From an uncultured Candidatus Peregrinibacteria bacterium (GTDB taxonomy: Bacteria > Patescibacteriota > Gracilibacteria > Peribacterales > Peribacteraceae), in contig CAIJNU010000041.1 of the NCBI GenBank assembly GCA_903822115.1, positions 1 to 23,301 of the forward strand: a DNA stretch of 23,301 bases. Reading direction: 5' to 3'. Positions 8,638-15,261 of the stretch are shown here, in pieces. Position numbers and translations under genes: made by a program. Position 1 is the stretch's first letter. Each line of letters opens with the position of its first letter. The notes beneath the pieces are model-generated. The model was not told the DNA's origin, ran no database searches, and saw nothing but the letters and a program-made list of their open reading frames with translations.

Positions 8638-8836
8638 CGGGTGGGATCCGCGCGCCGCGGGGGGTGAAGGGGAAGGCCCTGTGTCGCGAAGCGACACGTC
8701 GCCGACGAGCGGCAGCGAAACCTTGGAGCTGCCGTGAGGAAGGCGCAGGGCCGAGCGGAGGAGCTCCGGCGCGCGAGCACTTTCTTTTCCACCTTTCTTT
8801 CTTGCCCTGAGAAAGAAAGGTGAAGCAATCCCACCG
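8638..8836. other. Multi-helix folded intergenic element (candidate ncRNA or structured repeat)
   Basis: The stretch holds nested and sequential perfect pairings. P1 is GGTGGGAT (8640-8647) with ATCCCACC (8828-8835). P2 is CGCGCGCCG (8649-8657) with CGGCGCGCG (8767-8775). P3 is GGCCCTG (8675-8681) with CAGGGCC (8746-8752). P4 is TGTCGC/GCGACA (8682-8696), closed by GAA. P5 is CGGCAGC (8710-8716) with GCTGCCG (8728-8734). P6 is CACCTTTCTTTC (8790-8801) with GAAAGAAAGGTG (8811-8822). Arms are nested P1 around P2 around P3, which holds P4 and P5; P6 sits between P2 and P1. It lies between two convergent gene ends, so it is not a leader. No T-run defines a 3' end. Strand and function are unknown; a dispersed structured repeat is an equally good reading. 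Confidence 0.5.
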
Positions 8837-8858
8837 CTATGAGAGATTTCATTCTATT

Positions 8859-8880
8859 TGACTCCGCTCAGGGTGACGTT
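8859..8880. repeat. Dispersed intergenic repeat fragment covering the M23 gene stop
   Basis: The sequence TTGACTCCGCTCAGGGTGAC resembles a palindromic repeat family (CCCTGAG..GTCGAAGGG type) that I know to be common between genes in many bacteria, including CPR genomes. Here it runs into the 3' end of the convergent M23 peptidase gene and provides its last codons and TGA stop. Only one copy was noticed in the window, so assignment rests on resemblance. Confidence 0.4.
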
Positions 8881-9830
8881 TGCTCCGCGTGATCTTGAAT
8901 AAACGTAATCGGATTGATGGACCACTTGGCCGCCTGCGCCTTCGTCGGCGCATAGAGCGGACTCCAGGGCACGTGCGGATCGGTGCCGGTCTCGCGATCC
9001 ACTTGAAGATGGAGGTGAGGGGCAGTCGTGTTTCCTGTCATGCCGACGGTTCCGATCGTCTGTCCGGCATCCACCTGATCGCCCTCTTTCACGGCAATCG
9101 TGCTGAAGTGGCCGTAGATGGAGAAGACTTTTTCGCCACTTATGAGTTTATGCTCGATGATGACATGAAGACCGAGCGCTCCGTCGTTGGCAGCGTAGCG
9201 CACGATGCCATTTCCGATCGCGCCGATGGGTGTGCCGATAGGCAATTTCAAATCCACGCCGGAATGCATCCCCGTAAACTCATCGGCATCGACACTGTAG
9301 GAAGCGAAGTAGCGCGTGGAGTAGAAGAGCTTGGCCGTGATGATCGGAATATTCTTATCGAGGAGAGGACTCGAGAGTGAAGACATGGGGATTGTGAGCT
9401 GAGAGAGATCGTAAGGAGGAATCGAAACGAAATCCGCGTCGGTCATCTGCGCGTAGGTGCGATCCCACTGATCCGACGTGCGCATCGCTCCCCAGTTTGG
9501 GATGCGATCGACGGGGAAAATTGTCTTATCGAGTACTGGAACAGACGTGCTCCCATTTCCGATGATCGCGAGGAGATCGCCGAGAAAGGAAACAGTTGGC
9601 CCCGTAGTTATTCCTCGCTTGCGTTTTCTCTCTTCGAGACGGGCGGCACGACGTGCATCAGCACTGCCGTTCTGCGCAGACTGATTGCCGAGGAGATCGC
9701 CCTGGAAGAGATTATTCCCGACCGTCACGGCAAGCACCGTCGTCACCAGCGCGAGTATCACCACGAAGTGGAAGCGCTTGCGGTGCAGCGTGTCCCAAAG
9801 CTGCCCATCAGGTTTGTTTTGATTTTCCAT
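8868..9830 (-). CDS. Membrane-anchored M23 family metallopeptidase
   Basis: This is a predicted zinc endopeptidase that cuts peptidoglycan cross-bridges outside the membrane. It has 320 residues: a basic N-terminus, one membrane segment (about 21-38, uncleaved anchor), a Lys/Arg-rich stretch (60-73), a linker of unknown fold, then the LytM-type domain (about 180-300). Zinc and catalytic residues are visible as HSGVD (His189, Asp193), YGHFS (His241) and PHLHL (His272, His274), all intact. The glycines around VKEGDQVDAGQTIGTVGMTG are typical of the family. The final residues TSP and the stop come from a repeat-like sequence. A -10-like TAAAAT lies about 14 nt upstream of the ATG. The gene is divergent from the ZIP transporter across a 109-bp AT-rich gap. 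It is probably involved in wall remodelling. Confidence 0.93.
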   Translation of the reverse strand: MENQNKPDGQLWDTLHRKRFHFVVILALVTTVLAVTVGNNLFQGDLLGNQSAQNGSADARRAARLEERKRKRGITTGPTVSFLGDLLAIIGNGSTSVPVLDKTIFPVDRIPNWGAMRTSDQWDRTYAQMTDADFVSIPPYDLSQLTIPMSSLSSPLLDKNIPIITAKLFYSTRYFASYSVDADEFTGMHSGVDLKLPIGTPIGAIGNGIVRYAANDGALGLHVIIEHKLISGEKVFSIYGHFSTIAVKEGDQVDAGQTIGTVGMTGNTTAPHLHLQVDRETGTDPHVPWSPLYAPTKAQAAKWSINPITFIQDHAEQTSP

Positions 9831-9905
9831 GTTTCTTTACTTCTATTTTACCATGAAATTGTATTTCTGTATATATAAGAGAATTAGCTGTTGGATTGGG
9901 AATAG

Positions 9906-9933
9906 ATGACAGAATGCCTTTTTCCTCTATAGT
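9906..9933 (+). promoter_or_regulatory. Promoter giving a leaderless ZIP transporter mRNA
   Basis: ATGACA (9906-9911, 5/6 to -35), a 16-nt spacer and TATAGT (9928-9933, 5/6 to -10) place the transcript start exactly on the A of the start codon at 9940. No Shine-Dalgarno sequence is present. Confidence 0.6.
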
Positions 9934-9939
9934 TCCCGC

Positions 9940-10701
9940 ATGCACAGCGTCGTCTTTGCCTCCCTCGGCAGCGTCATCCTCGTGAGCCTCCTCTCTCTTC
10001 TGGGGATCGCTTTCTTCCTCTTCAAGGAATCGTTCGTGAAGAAATCCCTCCTCCTCTTCGTCAGCTTCTCCACTGGAGGATTGCTCGGCGACGTCTTCAT
10101 CCACATCATGCCCGACCTCGCGAAGAACACCGCGACCTTCGGCCGAAGTCTGTACGTGATCCTCGTCGGCATCGTCTTCTCCTTCGTCATCGAAAAAATT
10201 ATCCACTGGCGACACTGCCATGCTCTCCCCTCCGAAGAATGCGCGGATCACCACCACACCGTCGGCTTCATGAGCGCGATGGGAGAGAGCGTCCACAACT
10301 TCATCGACGGCATCGTGATCGCATCGAGCTACCTTGCGAGCTTCCCCATCGGCATCTCCACCACGCTCGCCGTTGTCTTCCACGAGATCCCGCATGAGAT
10401 CGGCAACTTCGCCGTCCTACTCCATAGCGGATTCGGAAGAAAGAAATCTCTCCTCCTCAATCTGCTCTCCGCAAGCACGTCGATCCTCGGCGCGCTCTTC
10501 GTCCTCCTTATGAGCAGAGCACTGCTGTCCTTCACCGACTCGCTTCTCCCGTTTGCCGCCGGCAATCTGCTCTACATCGCCGGCTCCGATCTCATTCCCG
10601 AACTGCACAAAGAGACAGCTTGGCGCAAATCCGTTGGCCAGCTCATCGCGCTCATCGCCGGCATGGCGGTGATGTCCCTGCTGCTCCTGCTGGAGAAATG
10701 A
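9940..10701 (+). CDS. ZIP family divalent metal transporter
   Basis: This is a membrane transporter for Zn(II) or a related metal ion, moving it into the cytoplasm (family knowledge). The protein has 253 residues and about eight hydrophobic helices. The two metal-binding helices are clear: HNFIDG (119-124) and HEIPHE (148-153), the LIV-1-type HEXPHE motif. A histidine-rich loop (HWRHCH 89-94 and DHHH 103-106) lies before them, as expected for the variable metal-sensing loop. GDVFIHIMPD (50-59) matches the LIV-1 TM2 signature. The start ATG at 9940 coincides with the predicted transcription start. It stands alone and is divergent from the M23 peptidase. Metal specificity is not decided by the sequence. 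Confidence 0.94.
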   Translation: MHSVVFASLGSVILVSLLSLLGIAFFLFKESFVKKSLLLFVSFSTGGLLGDVFIHIMPDLAKNTATFGRSLYVILVGIVFSFVIEKIIHWRHCHALPSEECADHHHTVGFMSAMGESVHNFIDGIVIASSYLASFPIGISTTLAVVFHEIPHEIGNFAVLLHSGFGRKKSLLLNLLSASTSILGALFVLLMSRALLSFTDSLLPFAAGNLLYIAGSDLIPELHKETAWRKSVGQLIALIAGMAVMSLLLLLEK

Positions 10702-10745
10702 CCTTGAGCTGTGGAATTCTAATTGGATTGAGCTTTTGGCAGAGC

Positions 10746-10773
10746 TTGACTTTTTACAAAGAAGTAATAAACT
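10746..10773 (+). promoter_or_regulatory. Promoter of the lipoprotein gene
   Basis: TTGACT (10746-10751, 5/6), a 16-nt spacer and TAAACT (10768-10773, 4/6) predict a transcript start near 10780. That is just before an in-frame TTG (10783) and 24 nt before ATG 10804. Confidence 0.5.
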
Positions 10774-10803
10774 AACATCCTTTTGCAATTTCCCACCCTG
10801 AAG

Positions 10804-11391
10804 ATGGCCCTCTCGACAACCCCGAACATGGATACTATCGAACAGACACCCAAGGCCACGGAAACGGGCAGTTCGCATGCTGTCGGCAATGCGGTCAGCG
10901 CGATGCGAGCGATGTTGGCTGCCGCCATTGCTCTCCTCCCCGCTGGATGCAGTAACGATAGAATTGTATTCAATGGCAATAATAATCGATACGTGATGAA
11001 CCCCTACGGCAGAGGCGGATATGCATCGACTTCGACGGGATCCGTCGGCGTCAACGTCTCCCAGGTGTGCAACCCAGTAAACAACAATAACAATATTAGC
11101 TCCGCTGTGCAGTCTTCACCGGCATACACAGTCGCGCCGGCTCCGGTGTCATACTCGTACGCCGCTCCCACCACCCCCAACTCGTACTATTACTACAAGT
11201 ACAACAGTAGCTACGACAGATGGGGTAATGATTCCAACCGCAGAGGATCCCACTATCCCGGATACCATAATGGTGGCCAAGGATACAATTGGGGGTACGA
11301 CAGAAAATGGAGCTACGACGCCCGGTGGCAGACCACCACATCGGCTCCGAGCGACGGACGTTATCCCGGAGAAGCAGTATTTCCCCGATAA
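10804..11391 (+). CDS. Tyr/Asn/Ser-rich lipoprotein of unknown function
   Basis: This is a small exported protein (195 residues from this ATG). A hydrophobic stretch ends in a lipobox, IALLPAGC (Cys49), predicting lipid attachment after cleavage. The mature part is low in complexity and dominated by Tyr, Asn, Ser, Gly and Pro (for example NSYYYYKYNSSYDRWGND and GGQGYNWGYDRKWSYD), with no family recognised. The start is uncertain. ATG 10804 gives an unusually long polar N-region before the hydrophobic core. TTG 10783 would add seven residues. ATG 10903 (MRAMLAAAIALL) would give a normal short lipoprotein signal. No Shine-Dalgarno sequence supports any of them. It is preceded by its own promoter and followed by a strong terminator, so it is a single-gene unit. 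Confidence 0.75.
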   Translation: MALSTTPNMDTIEQTPKATETGSSHAVGNAVSAMRAMLAAAIALLPAGCSNDRIVFNGNNNRYVMNPYGRGGYASTSTGSVGVNVSQVCNPVNNNNNISSAVQSSPAYTVAPAPVSYSYAAPTTPNSYYYYKYNSSYDRWGNDSNRRGSHYPGYHNGGQGYNWGYDRKWSYDARWQTTTSAPSDGRYPGEAVFPR

Positions 11392-11441
11392 GAGAGCATA
11401 CCGCCACGAATCCGGAACCATCCCATAACGAAAATTGAAAG

Positions 11442-11466
11442 GCCCCGCACCGAGCGGGGCTTTTTT
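11442..11466 (+). terminator. Intrinsic terminator after the lipoprotein gene
   Basis: GCCCCGC (11442-11448), loop ACCGA, and GCGGGGC (11454-11460) form a 7-bp GC stem followed by six T residues (11461-11466). Confidence 0.93.
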
Positions 11467-11498
11467 GGCGCCCAAAAAGAATAGTTTTTCGCACTCTG

Positions 11499-11504
11499 TA
11501 CAAT
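11499..11504 (+). promoter_or_regulatory. -10 box of a leaderless membrane-protein gene
   Basis: TACAAT (5/6 to consensus) ends 7 nt before the GTG at 11511, so transcription should start on the start codon. No convincing -35 hexamer was found at the right distance. Confidence 0.45.
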
Positions 11505-11510
11505 GCCGTC

Positions 11511-12062
11511 GTGGTCCGCAGTGATCGATCCATCGTGCTCCCGCTCTGGCGACTCTTCATCCTGTGCCTGTGCACCGCGGGCATCTACAAAATCTACTGG
11601 TACTTCCGCACGTGGAAGTTCGTCTACGACAGAGAGCACACGCACATCAATCCTGCTTGGGGAACGGTGCGCATGATCCTCCCGGGACTCAACATCCTCA
11701 TCAGCTATACCTTCTTCCTGCGTCTGCTCCGCCTCATCCGCAAGCGCAAACACAACAAGGCGCTGGCGATCGGCATCCTCCTGCTCTTCCTCGTCAGTCA
11801 GACGCTTTTCTTCACGCACGCGTGGCTCATGGGAATGCTGCTGATGTACCTCCCGATCTTCTTCTGCCAGCACCTCATCAATCAGCTCCCCGATATTCCC
11901 CGCGTCAGCAATCAACTCCACTGGGAGAATCACGAGCGCATCCTCTGCCTGCTGCTCATCGGCATCTTCGCGCCGTTCTTCCTCTTCTACGCATTCGAAA
12001 TGTCGCTGCGCACGCTCGGTATGACGACGCTCACGATCCAATTCCTCCGGCACATCCTCTGA
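11511..12062 (+). CDS. Small multi-pass membrane protein (DUF4234-like)
   Basis: This is a 183-residue protein of unknown function. The N-terminus has a hydrophobic helix and then an aromatic motif (GIYKIYWYFRTWKF) resembling the DUF4234 family pattern, where a GIY.YW motif is followed by a polar segment. Three or four further hydrophobic helices follow (about 48-68, 80-115, 140-165). The loop RKRKHNK (about 78-84) is strongly basic and probably cytosolic. The GTG start is chosen because the first TACAAT -10 box ends just upstream; no ATG is available before residue 54. The aquaporin gene follows about 100 bp downstream on the same strand. The family assignment is tentative. Confidence 0.72.
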   Translation: MVRSDRSIVLPLWRLFILCLCTAGIYKIYWYFRTWKFVYDREHTHINPAWGTVRMILPGLNILISYTFFLRLLRLIRKRKHNKALAIGILLLFLVSQTLFFTHAWLMGMLLMYLPIFFCQHLINQLPDIPRVSNQLHWENHERILCLLLIGIFAPFFLFYAFEMSLRTLGMTTLTIQFLRHIL

Positions 12063-12164
12063 TTCAAGCAGTGTCACAGTCCGTTCGATTTGCTCCGTCA
12101 AGCCGATACGACACTCATCAATGGCGGCGGAGGTAAAATGACAAGTGTCCTTTTCCCCTCCCCT

Positions 12165-12767
12165 ATGACAATGCATTGGAAGAAATACGCCGCAGAATGT
12201 CTCGGCACGCTCGCGCTGACATCCGCGGTTCTCGTCTCGCTGCGCATTCCGATCCCGCTCATCTCTCCCGTCATCGCAGCGCTGACGCTCGGCCTCTTCG
12301 TCTACTCCATCGGCACCGTGAGCGGTTGCCACGTGAATCCCGCCGTCACGGTCGGGCTCTGGAGCATCCGCAAGATCCCCACACAGGAAGCCATCGCGTA
12401 CATCGCCGCGCAAGTCATCGGCGCCGTTCTCGCCATGGGAATCTTCCTCTGGGCCTACGGTCCGCTGCCCACCGTCACCGTCGCGAGTTCGATGAGGATT
12501 CTCACCGGAGAAGCAGTGGGAACGGCGATCCTCCTCTTCGGTGTCTGCGCGGTCGTGTACGACAGAGTGCCGCACGCAGCATGGGGATTGATGATCGGCG
12601 GCTCGCTCCTCCTCGGCATCCTCTTCGCCTCCACAGTCGGAAACGGCCTGCTCAACCCCGCCGTGATGATCGGCGTGCAATCCGTTTCGTGGGCCTACAT
12701 CGTCGGCCCCCTCCTGGGCGGAGTCCTCGCCTGCCAGATCTACCGCTGGATGAGTGCGAAGAGTTGA
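12165..12767 (+). CDS. Aquaporin/MIP family channel with atypical second NPA region
   Basis: This is a predicted membrane channel for water or small neutral solutes. It has 200 residues and six hydrophobic helices with two half-helices. The first NPA motif is CHVNPAVT, as is standard. The second reads GLLNPAVM; family members normally have NPAR, whose arginine is part of the selectivity filter, so the filter residue is Val here. The opening HWKKYAAECLGT matches the conserved MIP N-terminus (K.Y.AE.LGT), which favours ATG 12165 or 12171. An in-frame ATG at 12138 overlaps a TAAAAT -10-like sequence (12134-12139). The leader is pyrimidine-rich (CCTTTTCCCCTCCCCT), without a Shine-Dalgarno sequence. 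A palindromic terminator follows. Confidence 0.88.
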   Translation: MTMHWKKYAAECLGTLALTSAVLVSLRIPIPLISPVIAALTLGLFVYSIGTVSGCHVNPAVTVGLWSIRKIPTQEAIAYIAAQVIGAVLAMGIFLWAYGPLPTVTVASSMRILTGEAVGTAILLFGVCAVVYDRVPHAAWGLMIGGSLLLGILFASTVGNGLLNPAVMIGVQSVSWAYIVGPLLGGVLACQIYRWMSAKS

Positions 12768-12789
12768 GGAATGTTTTTCTTTCGCTTAC

Positions 12790-12820
12790 AAAAGGCGCGC
12801 CCCGGGGCGCGCCTTTTTTT
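12790..12820. terminator. Bidirectional terminator between convergent genes
   Basis: A perfect 20-bp GC palindrome (12794-12813, arms GGCGCGCCCC and GGGGCGCGCC) is flanked by AAAA on the left and seven T residues on the right. It ends the aquaporin gene strongly on the plus strand. It lies 20 bp past the stop of the convergent LPxTG gene, so it probably also works on the minus strand, with a shorter U-run. Confidence 0.92.
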
Positions 12821-12839
12821 GGAAATCAACGAGTGATGC

Positions 12840-14024
12840 TCAGCGAGCTGCGAGGAACTTTCGCGCCACCAGTCCTCCCGCCACCGTGTACTTCATGATG
12901 GAGAGGAATATAACGAGCGCGAGCACCGAACCACCGGAGCCGATCGGGCTCAGGAAACGATGCGTGTCTTCCAACGACGAGAGGAATCCGGCGCCGGTCT
13001 GGGGCAACTTCCCGAGCACCGACATCGAAACCGCCGCAGAAGGATAACCACCGACGCCAAGCACCCTCATGGATGTGGCGATCGGCGTGCCGGACTTCAC
13101 GGACTTGCTGACTCGAACGCTGAAGGGCAACGCCCTCACCTCACCCGGAGCAAGATCAACCACCCAGGTCAATCTGCCGTTTCCCTGCGATGCGTTGCTG
13201 CCGGAGAGGGGCGTGAGCTGCGCCGGATCAAAGTAGAAATCCACCTCCGCACCGCGGATGGTGTAATTCGAAATGTTCTGCACCTGTGCATCGAGAGCAA
13301 CCGTGTCACCCGGCACCACTTCCGTGCGGGACGACGTGAGAGTCAAGATGGCATCCTGAGATACGGAAGGAGTCTGCGGTACTGGGGGCGGCGGGAGAAT
13401 CGTCACCGACTGAGCCGGCATGCTCGAAGAGGAATTCACGTAGGGCCAGTGCGAGAGAATCTTGAGCTGCAATCTCTGCTGATCGATCTGCATCTGATTC
13501 AGCACCGTCGGACTGGCGGTGTTCGCGGAGGGAGGAGTCACGCAATTCACGGAGGTAGCAAGCGTCTTAACGTTGCCGGAGAGAGCGGGATCCAATTCGT
13601 CCGCCTGCACCGACACATCGGCCGTGTACGTGACGGGAACGCACGCATCCTGATACCCCGTCGAGAAGTTCACCGGCAAACCGAGAACTCCGTTGAGAGC
13701 CACGGAAGGCACCGTGCAGACGATCTTCAGCCCGTTGGCCGAGCATGTCGGATACGAGCCGTACGACTGGAATGTCAGACCGAGCACCGGTTTGATCGTG
13801 ACGACGATATTGTGCGCATTGCTCGGACCGAGGTTCGTGAGAGAAATGGTGTCTGTGAAGACCGTACCGCGATCGACGAAAGACGGACCCGTGAGGGAGA
13901 CACTGAGATCACTCGTCGACGGAGTCGTCGCAAGCGTGGTGGCGACCCACTGCGTGGGGATGAGGATGATTCCAACGACGGCAATCGCCGTAGCGATGGA
14001 ACGAAGACGCGCGGAGGTGCGCAT
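12840..14024 (-). CDS. DUF11-repeat surface protein with LPQTG motif
   Basis: This is a predicted cell-surface protein of 394 residues. It has a signal peptide (hydrophobic core about 8-28) and a DUF11-type domain (about 38-170, with SLTNLGPSNAHNIVVTI). A Pro/Ser/Gln-rich linker follows (about 175-225). A second DUF11/CARDB-like domain (about 225-330) has VPGDTVALDAQVQNISNYTI. LPQTG stands at 340-344, then a C-terminal membrane helix with a basic tail (ARKFLAAR). LPxTG signals are cut and joined to the wall by sortase, but in classic signals the helix follows almost directly; here about 20 residues (including EDTHRFLSP) separate them. No sortase gene is in the window. The start ATG has the pyrimidine-rich leader CCTTTTTTCCCCTATCACCT. 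It lies downstream of queA on the same strand but has a separate promoter. Confidence 0.88.
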   Translation of the reverse strand: MRTSARLRSIATAIAVVGIILIPTQWVATTLATTPSTSDLSVSLTGPSFVDRGTVFTDTISLTNLGPSNAHNIVVTIKPVLGLTFQSYGSYPTCSANGLKIVCTVPSVALNGVLGLPVNFSTGYQDACVPVTYTADVSVQADELDPALSGNVKTLATSVNCVTPPSANTASPTVLNQMQIDQQRLQLKILSHWPYVNSSSSMPAQSVTILPPPPVPQTPSVSQDAILTLTSSRTEVVPGDTVALDAQVQNISNYTIRGAEVDFYFDPAQLTPLSGSNASQGNGRLTWVVDLAPGEVRALPFSVRVSKSVKSGTPIATSMRVLGVGGYPSAAVSMSVLGKLPQTGAGFLSSLEDTHRFLSPIGSGGSVLALVIFLSIMKYTVAGGLVARKFLAAR

Positions 14025-14036
14025 AGGTGATAGGGG

Positions 14037-14062
14037 AAAAAAGGAGAGAACTATCTCCTTTT
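14037..14062 (-). terminator. Terminator-like hairpin after queA, overlapping the next promoter
   Basis: On the minus strand, AAAAGGAGA, loop TAGTTC and TCTCCTTTT form a 9-bp stem whose 3' arm continues into six T residues. It lies about 64 nt after the queA stop and 13 nt before the LPxTG gene start. Its 5' arm and loop also contain the -10 box of that gene. Confidence 0.55.
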
Positions 14063-14078
14063 ATGAACTTATTGTCAA
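14050..14078 (-). promoter_or_regulatory. Promoter of the LPxTG surface-protein gene
   Basis: On the minus strand a perfect TTGACA (14078-14073) is followed after 17 nt by GATAGT (14055-14050, 4/6 to -10). The predicted transcript start is near 14043, leaving a leader of about 19 nt that is almost entirely pyrimidine. Confidence 0.5.
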
Positions 14079-14125
14079 TGGCATCTCGGAGCATGATATT
14101 TGCACGAGAAAGCATGATTCTTGGA

Positions 14126-15163
14126 TTAAAGAACCATCATGGCATCACCGAAAGAAAAGAAGCGGTATTGCCGAGAAATCGCATGCCTGTAGAGATTCAT
14201 AAGCTTTTCCCGCCCCGTCAGTGCTGAAACGAGCATGAGGAGGCTTGAGCGCGGGACGTGAAAATTCGTGATGAGCCCTTCCACAAGCCGAAATTTGTAG
14301 TTCTCCCGAATGAAAAGATTTGTCGTGCCGCTCGGATGGATCACCTTCCCATTTTCATCACTTGCAGACTCCAGAGCCCGAACGACGGTCGTGCCGACGG
14401 CGATGATGGGAGCATGGGCACTCTTCGCTTCCTCCAGAAGGGTCACCGTCGCGCCATCCATGTGGTAGTGCTCCGTATGGAGCCTCCCCTGCTCCCACTG
14501 CTCCTCCGTGAGAGGGGCGAATGTCCCCAGATGCACGTGGAGCGTGACGCGCGCCATGCGCACACCGGAATCACGCAGAGATTCGAGGAGCTCTTGAGTG
14601 AAGTGGAGAGAGGCGGTCGGCGCCGCGATGGAACCCGGCTCTCTCGCGAATACCGACTGGTACTCCCGCCTGAGCTCATCGGAGGAAAGGGGCGAACGTT
14701 TGATGTACGGAGGGAGCGGAGCGGATCCGAGACGATCGAGAAAGAGATTGAGCTGTGAAAGGGAAAATGAAGGTTCCAAGAGCCACACGTTCTCGTCCTG
14801 ACTCTTCACGACCAATGACGCATCATCAGCGAGCTGCAGAGTTTCGCCGATGCGAAGTCTTCTATTCGAAAGAACACGGAGGTATCTGCCGTCATGTTCG
14901 AGATAGAGGAGTGCGATTTTCCCCCCACTCGCACGCACGGCCGTGAGTTTCGCCGGGATGACTTTCGTTTCGTTGAGAACGAGGACACTTCGCGGAGGGA
15001 GGAATCTCCCGATATCGCGAAACTGGACATCGTGAATCTTCTGAGTCTCGCGGCGATAGACGAGCAGCTTCGCACTGTCGCGGGGGCGAGAGGGTTCCTG
15101 CGCTACCAGTGCGGACGGGAGAGTGTAATCGTAGAGGGAAAGTGCATCTGAAAGGGAAAGCAT
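14126..15163 (-). CDS. queA: tRNA preQ1(34) S-adenosylmethionine ribosyltransferase-isomerase QueA
   Basis: QueA transfers and isomerises the ribosyl group of S-adenosylmethionine onto preQ1 at position 34 of GUN-anticodon tRNAs, making epoxyqueuosine. The 345-residue protein matches the family along its length. It has DYTLPSALVAQEP near the N-terminus, VLVLNETKVIPAKL, PLPPYI, GSIAAPTASLHFT, LHVHLGTFAPL, HTEHYHM, AVGTTVVRALES, LITNFHVPRSSLLMLVSA and the C-terminal YRFFSFGDAM. No key region is missing. No other queuosine gene (tgt, queG or queH) is in the window, so the pathway is completed elsewhere or by salvage. It is divergent from the AI-2E permease (98 bp between starts). A weak GGGAGA lies 10 nt upstream of the ATG, one of the few purine-rich leaders here. 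Confidence 0.97.
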   Translation of the reverse strand: MLSLSDALSLYDYTLPSALVAQEPSRPRDSAKLLVYRRETQKIHDVQFRDIGRFLPPRSVLVLNETKVIPAKLTAVRASGGKIALLYLEHDGRYLRVLSNRRLRIGETLQLADDASLVVKSQDENVWLLEPSFSLSQLNLFLDRLGSAPLPPYIKRSPLSSDELRREYQSVFAREPGSIAAPTASLHFTQELLESLRDSGVRMARVTLHVHLGTFAPLTEEQWEQGRLHTEHYHMDGATVTLLEEAKSAHAPIIAVGTTVVRALESASDENGKVIHPSGTTNLFIRENYKFRLVEGLITNFHVPRSSLLMLVSALTGREKLMNLYRHAISRQYRFFSFGDAMMVL

Positions 15164-15245
15164 CGCTCGCCATTCTCCCAGAATCGTTCGCGCCCGTCAC
15201 ATGCGCCGGGTGCTGAGAGCTTTCCGAGCGAAGTTCGTCTTCTTC

Positions 15246-15254
15246 TGGTACGAT
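15246..15254 (+). promoter_or_regulatory. Extended -10 element of the AI-2E permease gene
   Basis: TGG followed by TACGAT (15249-15254) forms a TGn extended -10, which can act without a good -35. Its last base is 8 nt before the ATG at 15262, so the transcript is predicted to start within a base of the start codon. Confidence 0.45.
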
Positions 15255-15261
15255 GCCTTCC

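Noticed and set aside
8574..8852. Short frames on both strands within the folded intergenic element
   Set aside because: Peptides are low complexity (Arg, Ala, Pro) and the perfect helices explain the sequence better than coding does.
11361..12680. 439-codon open frame antisense to the small membrane protein and the aquaporin
   Set aside because: Extremely Glu/Asp/Arg/His-rich, the usual reverse-strand image of membrane-protein codons; it crosses a terminator.
12960..14030. 356-codon plus-strand frame opposite the LPQTG protein
   Set aside because: Arg/His-rich and without domains, whereas the minus strand has a signal peptide, DUF11 domains and LPQTG.
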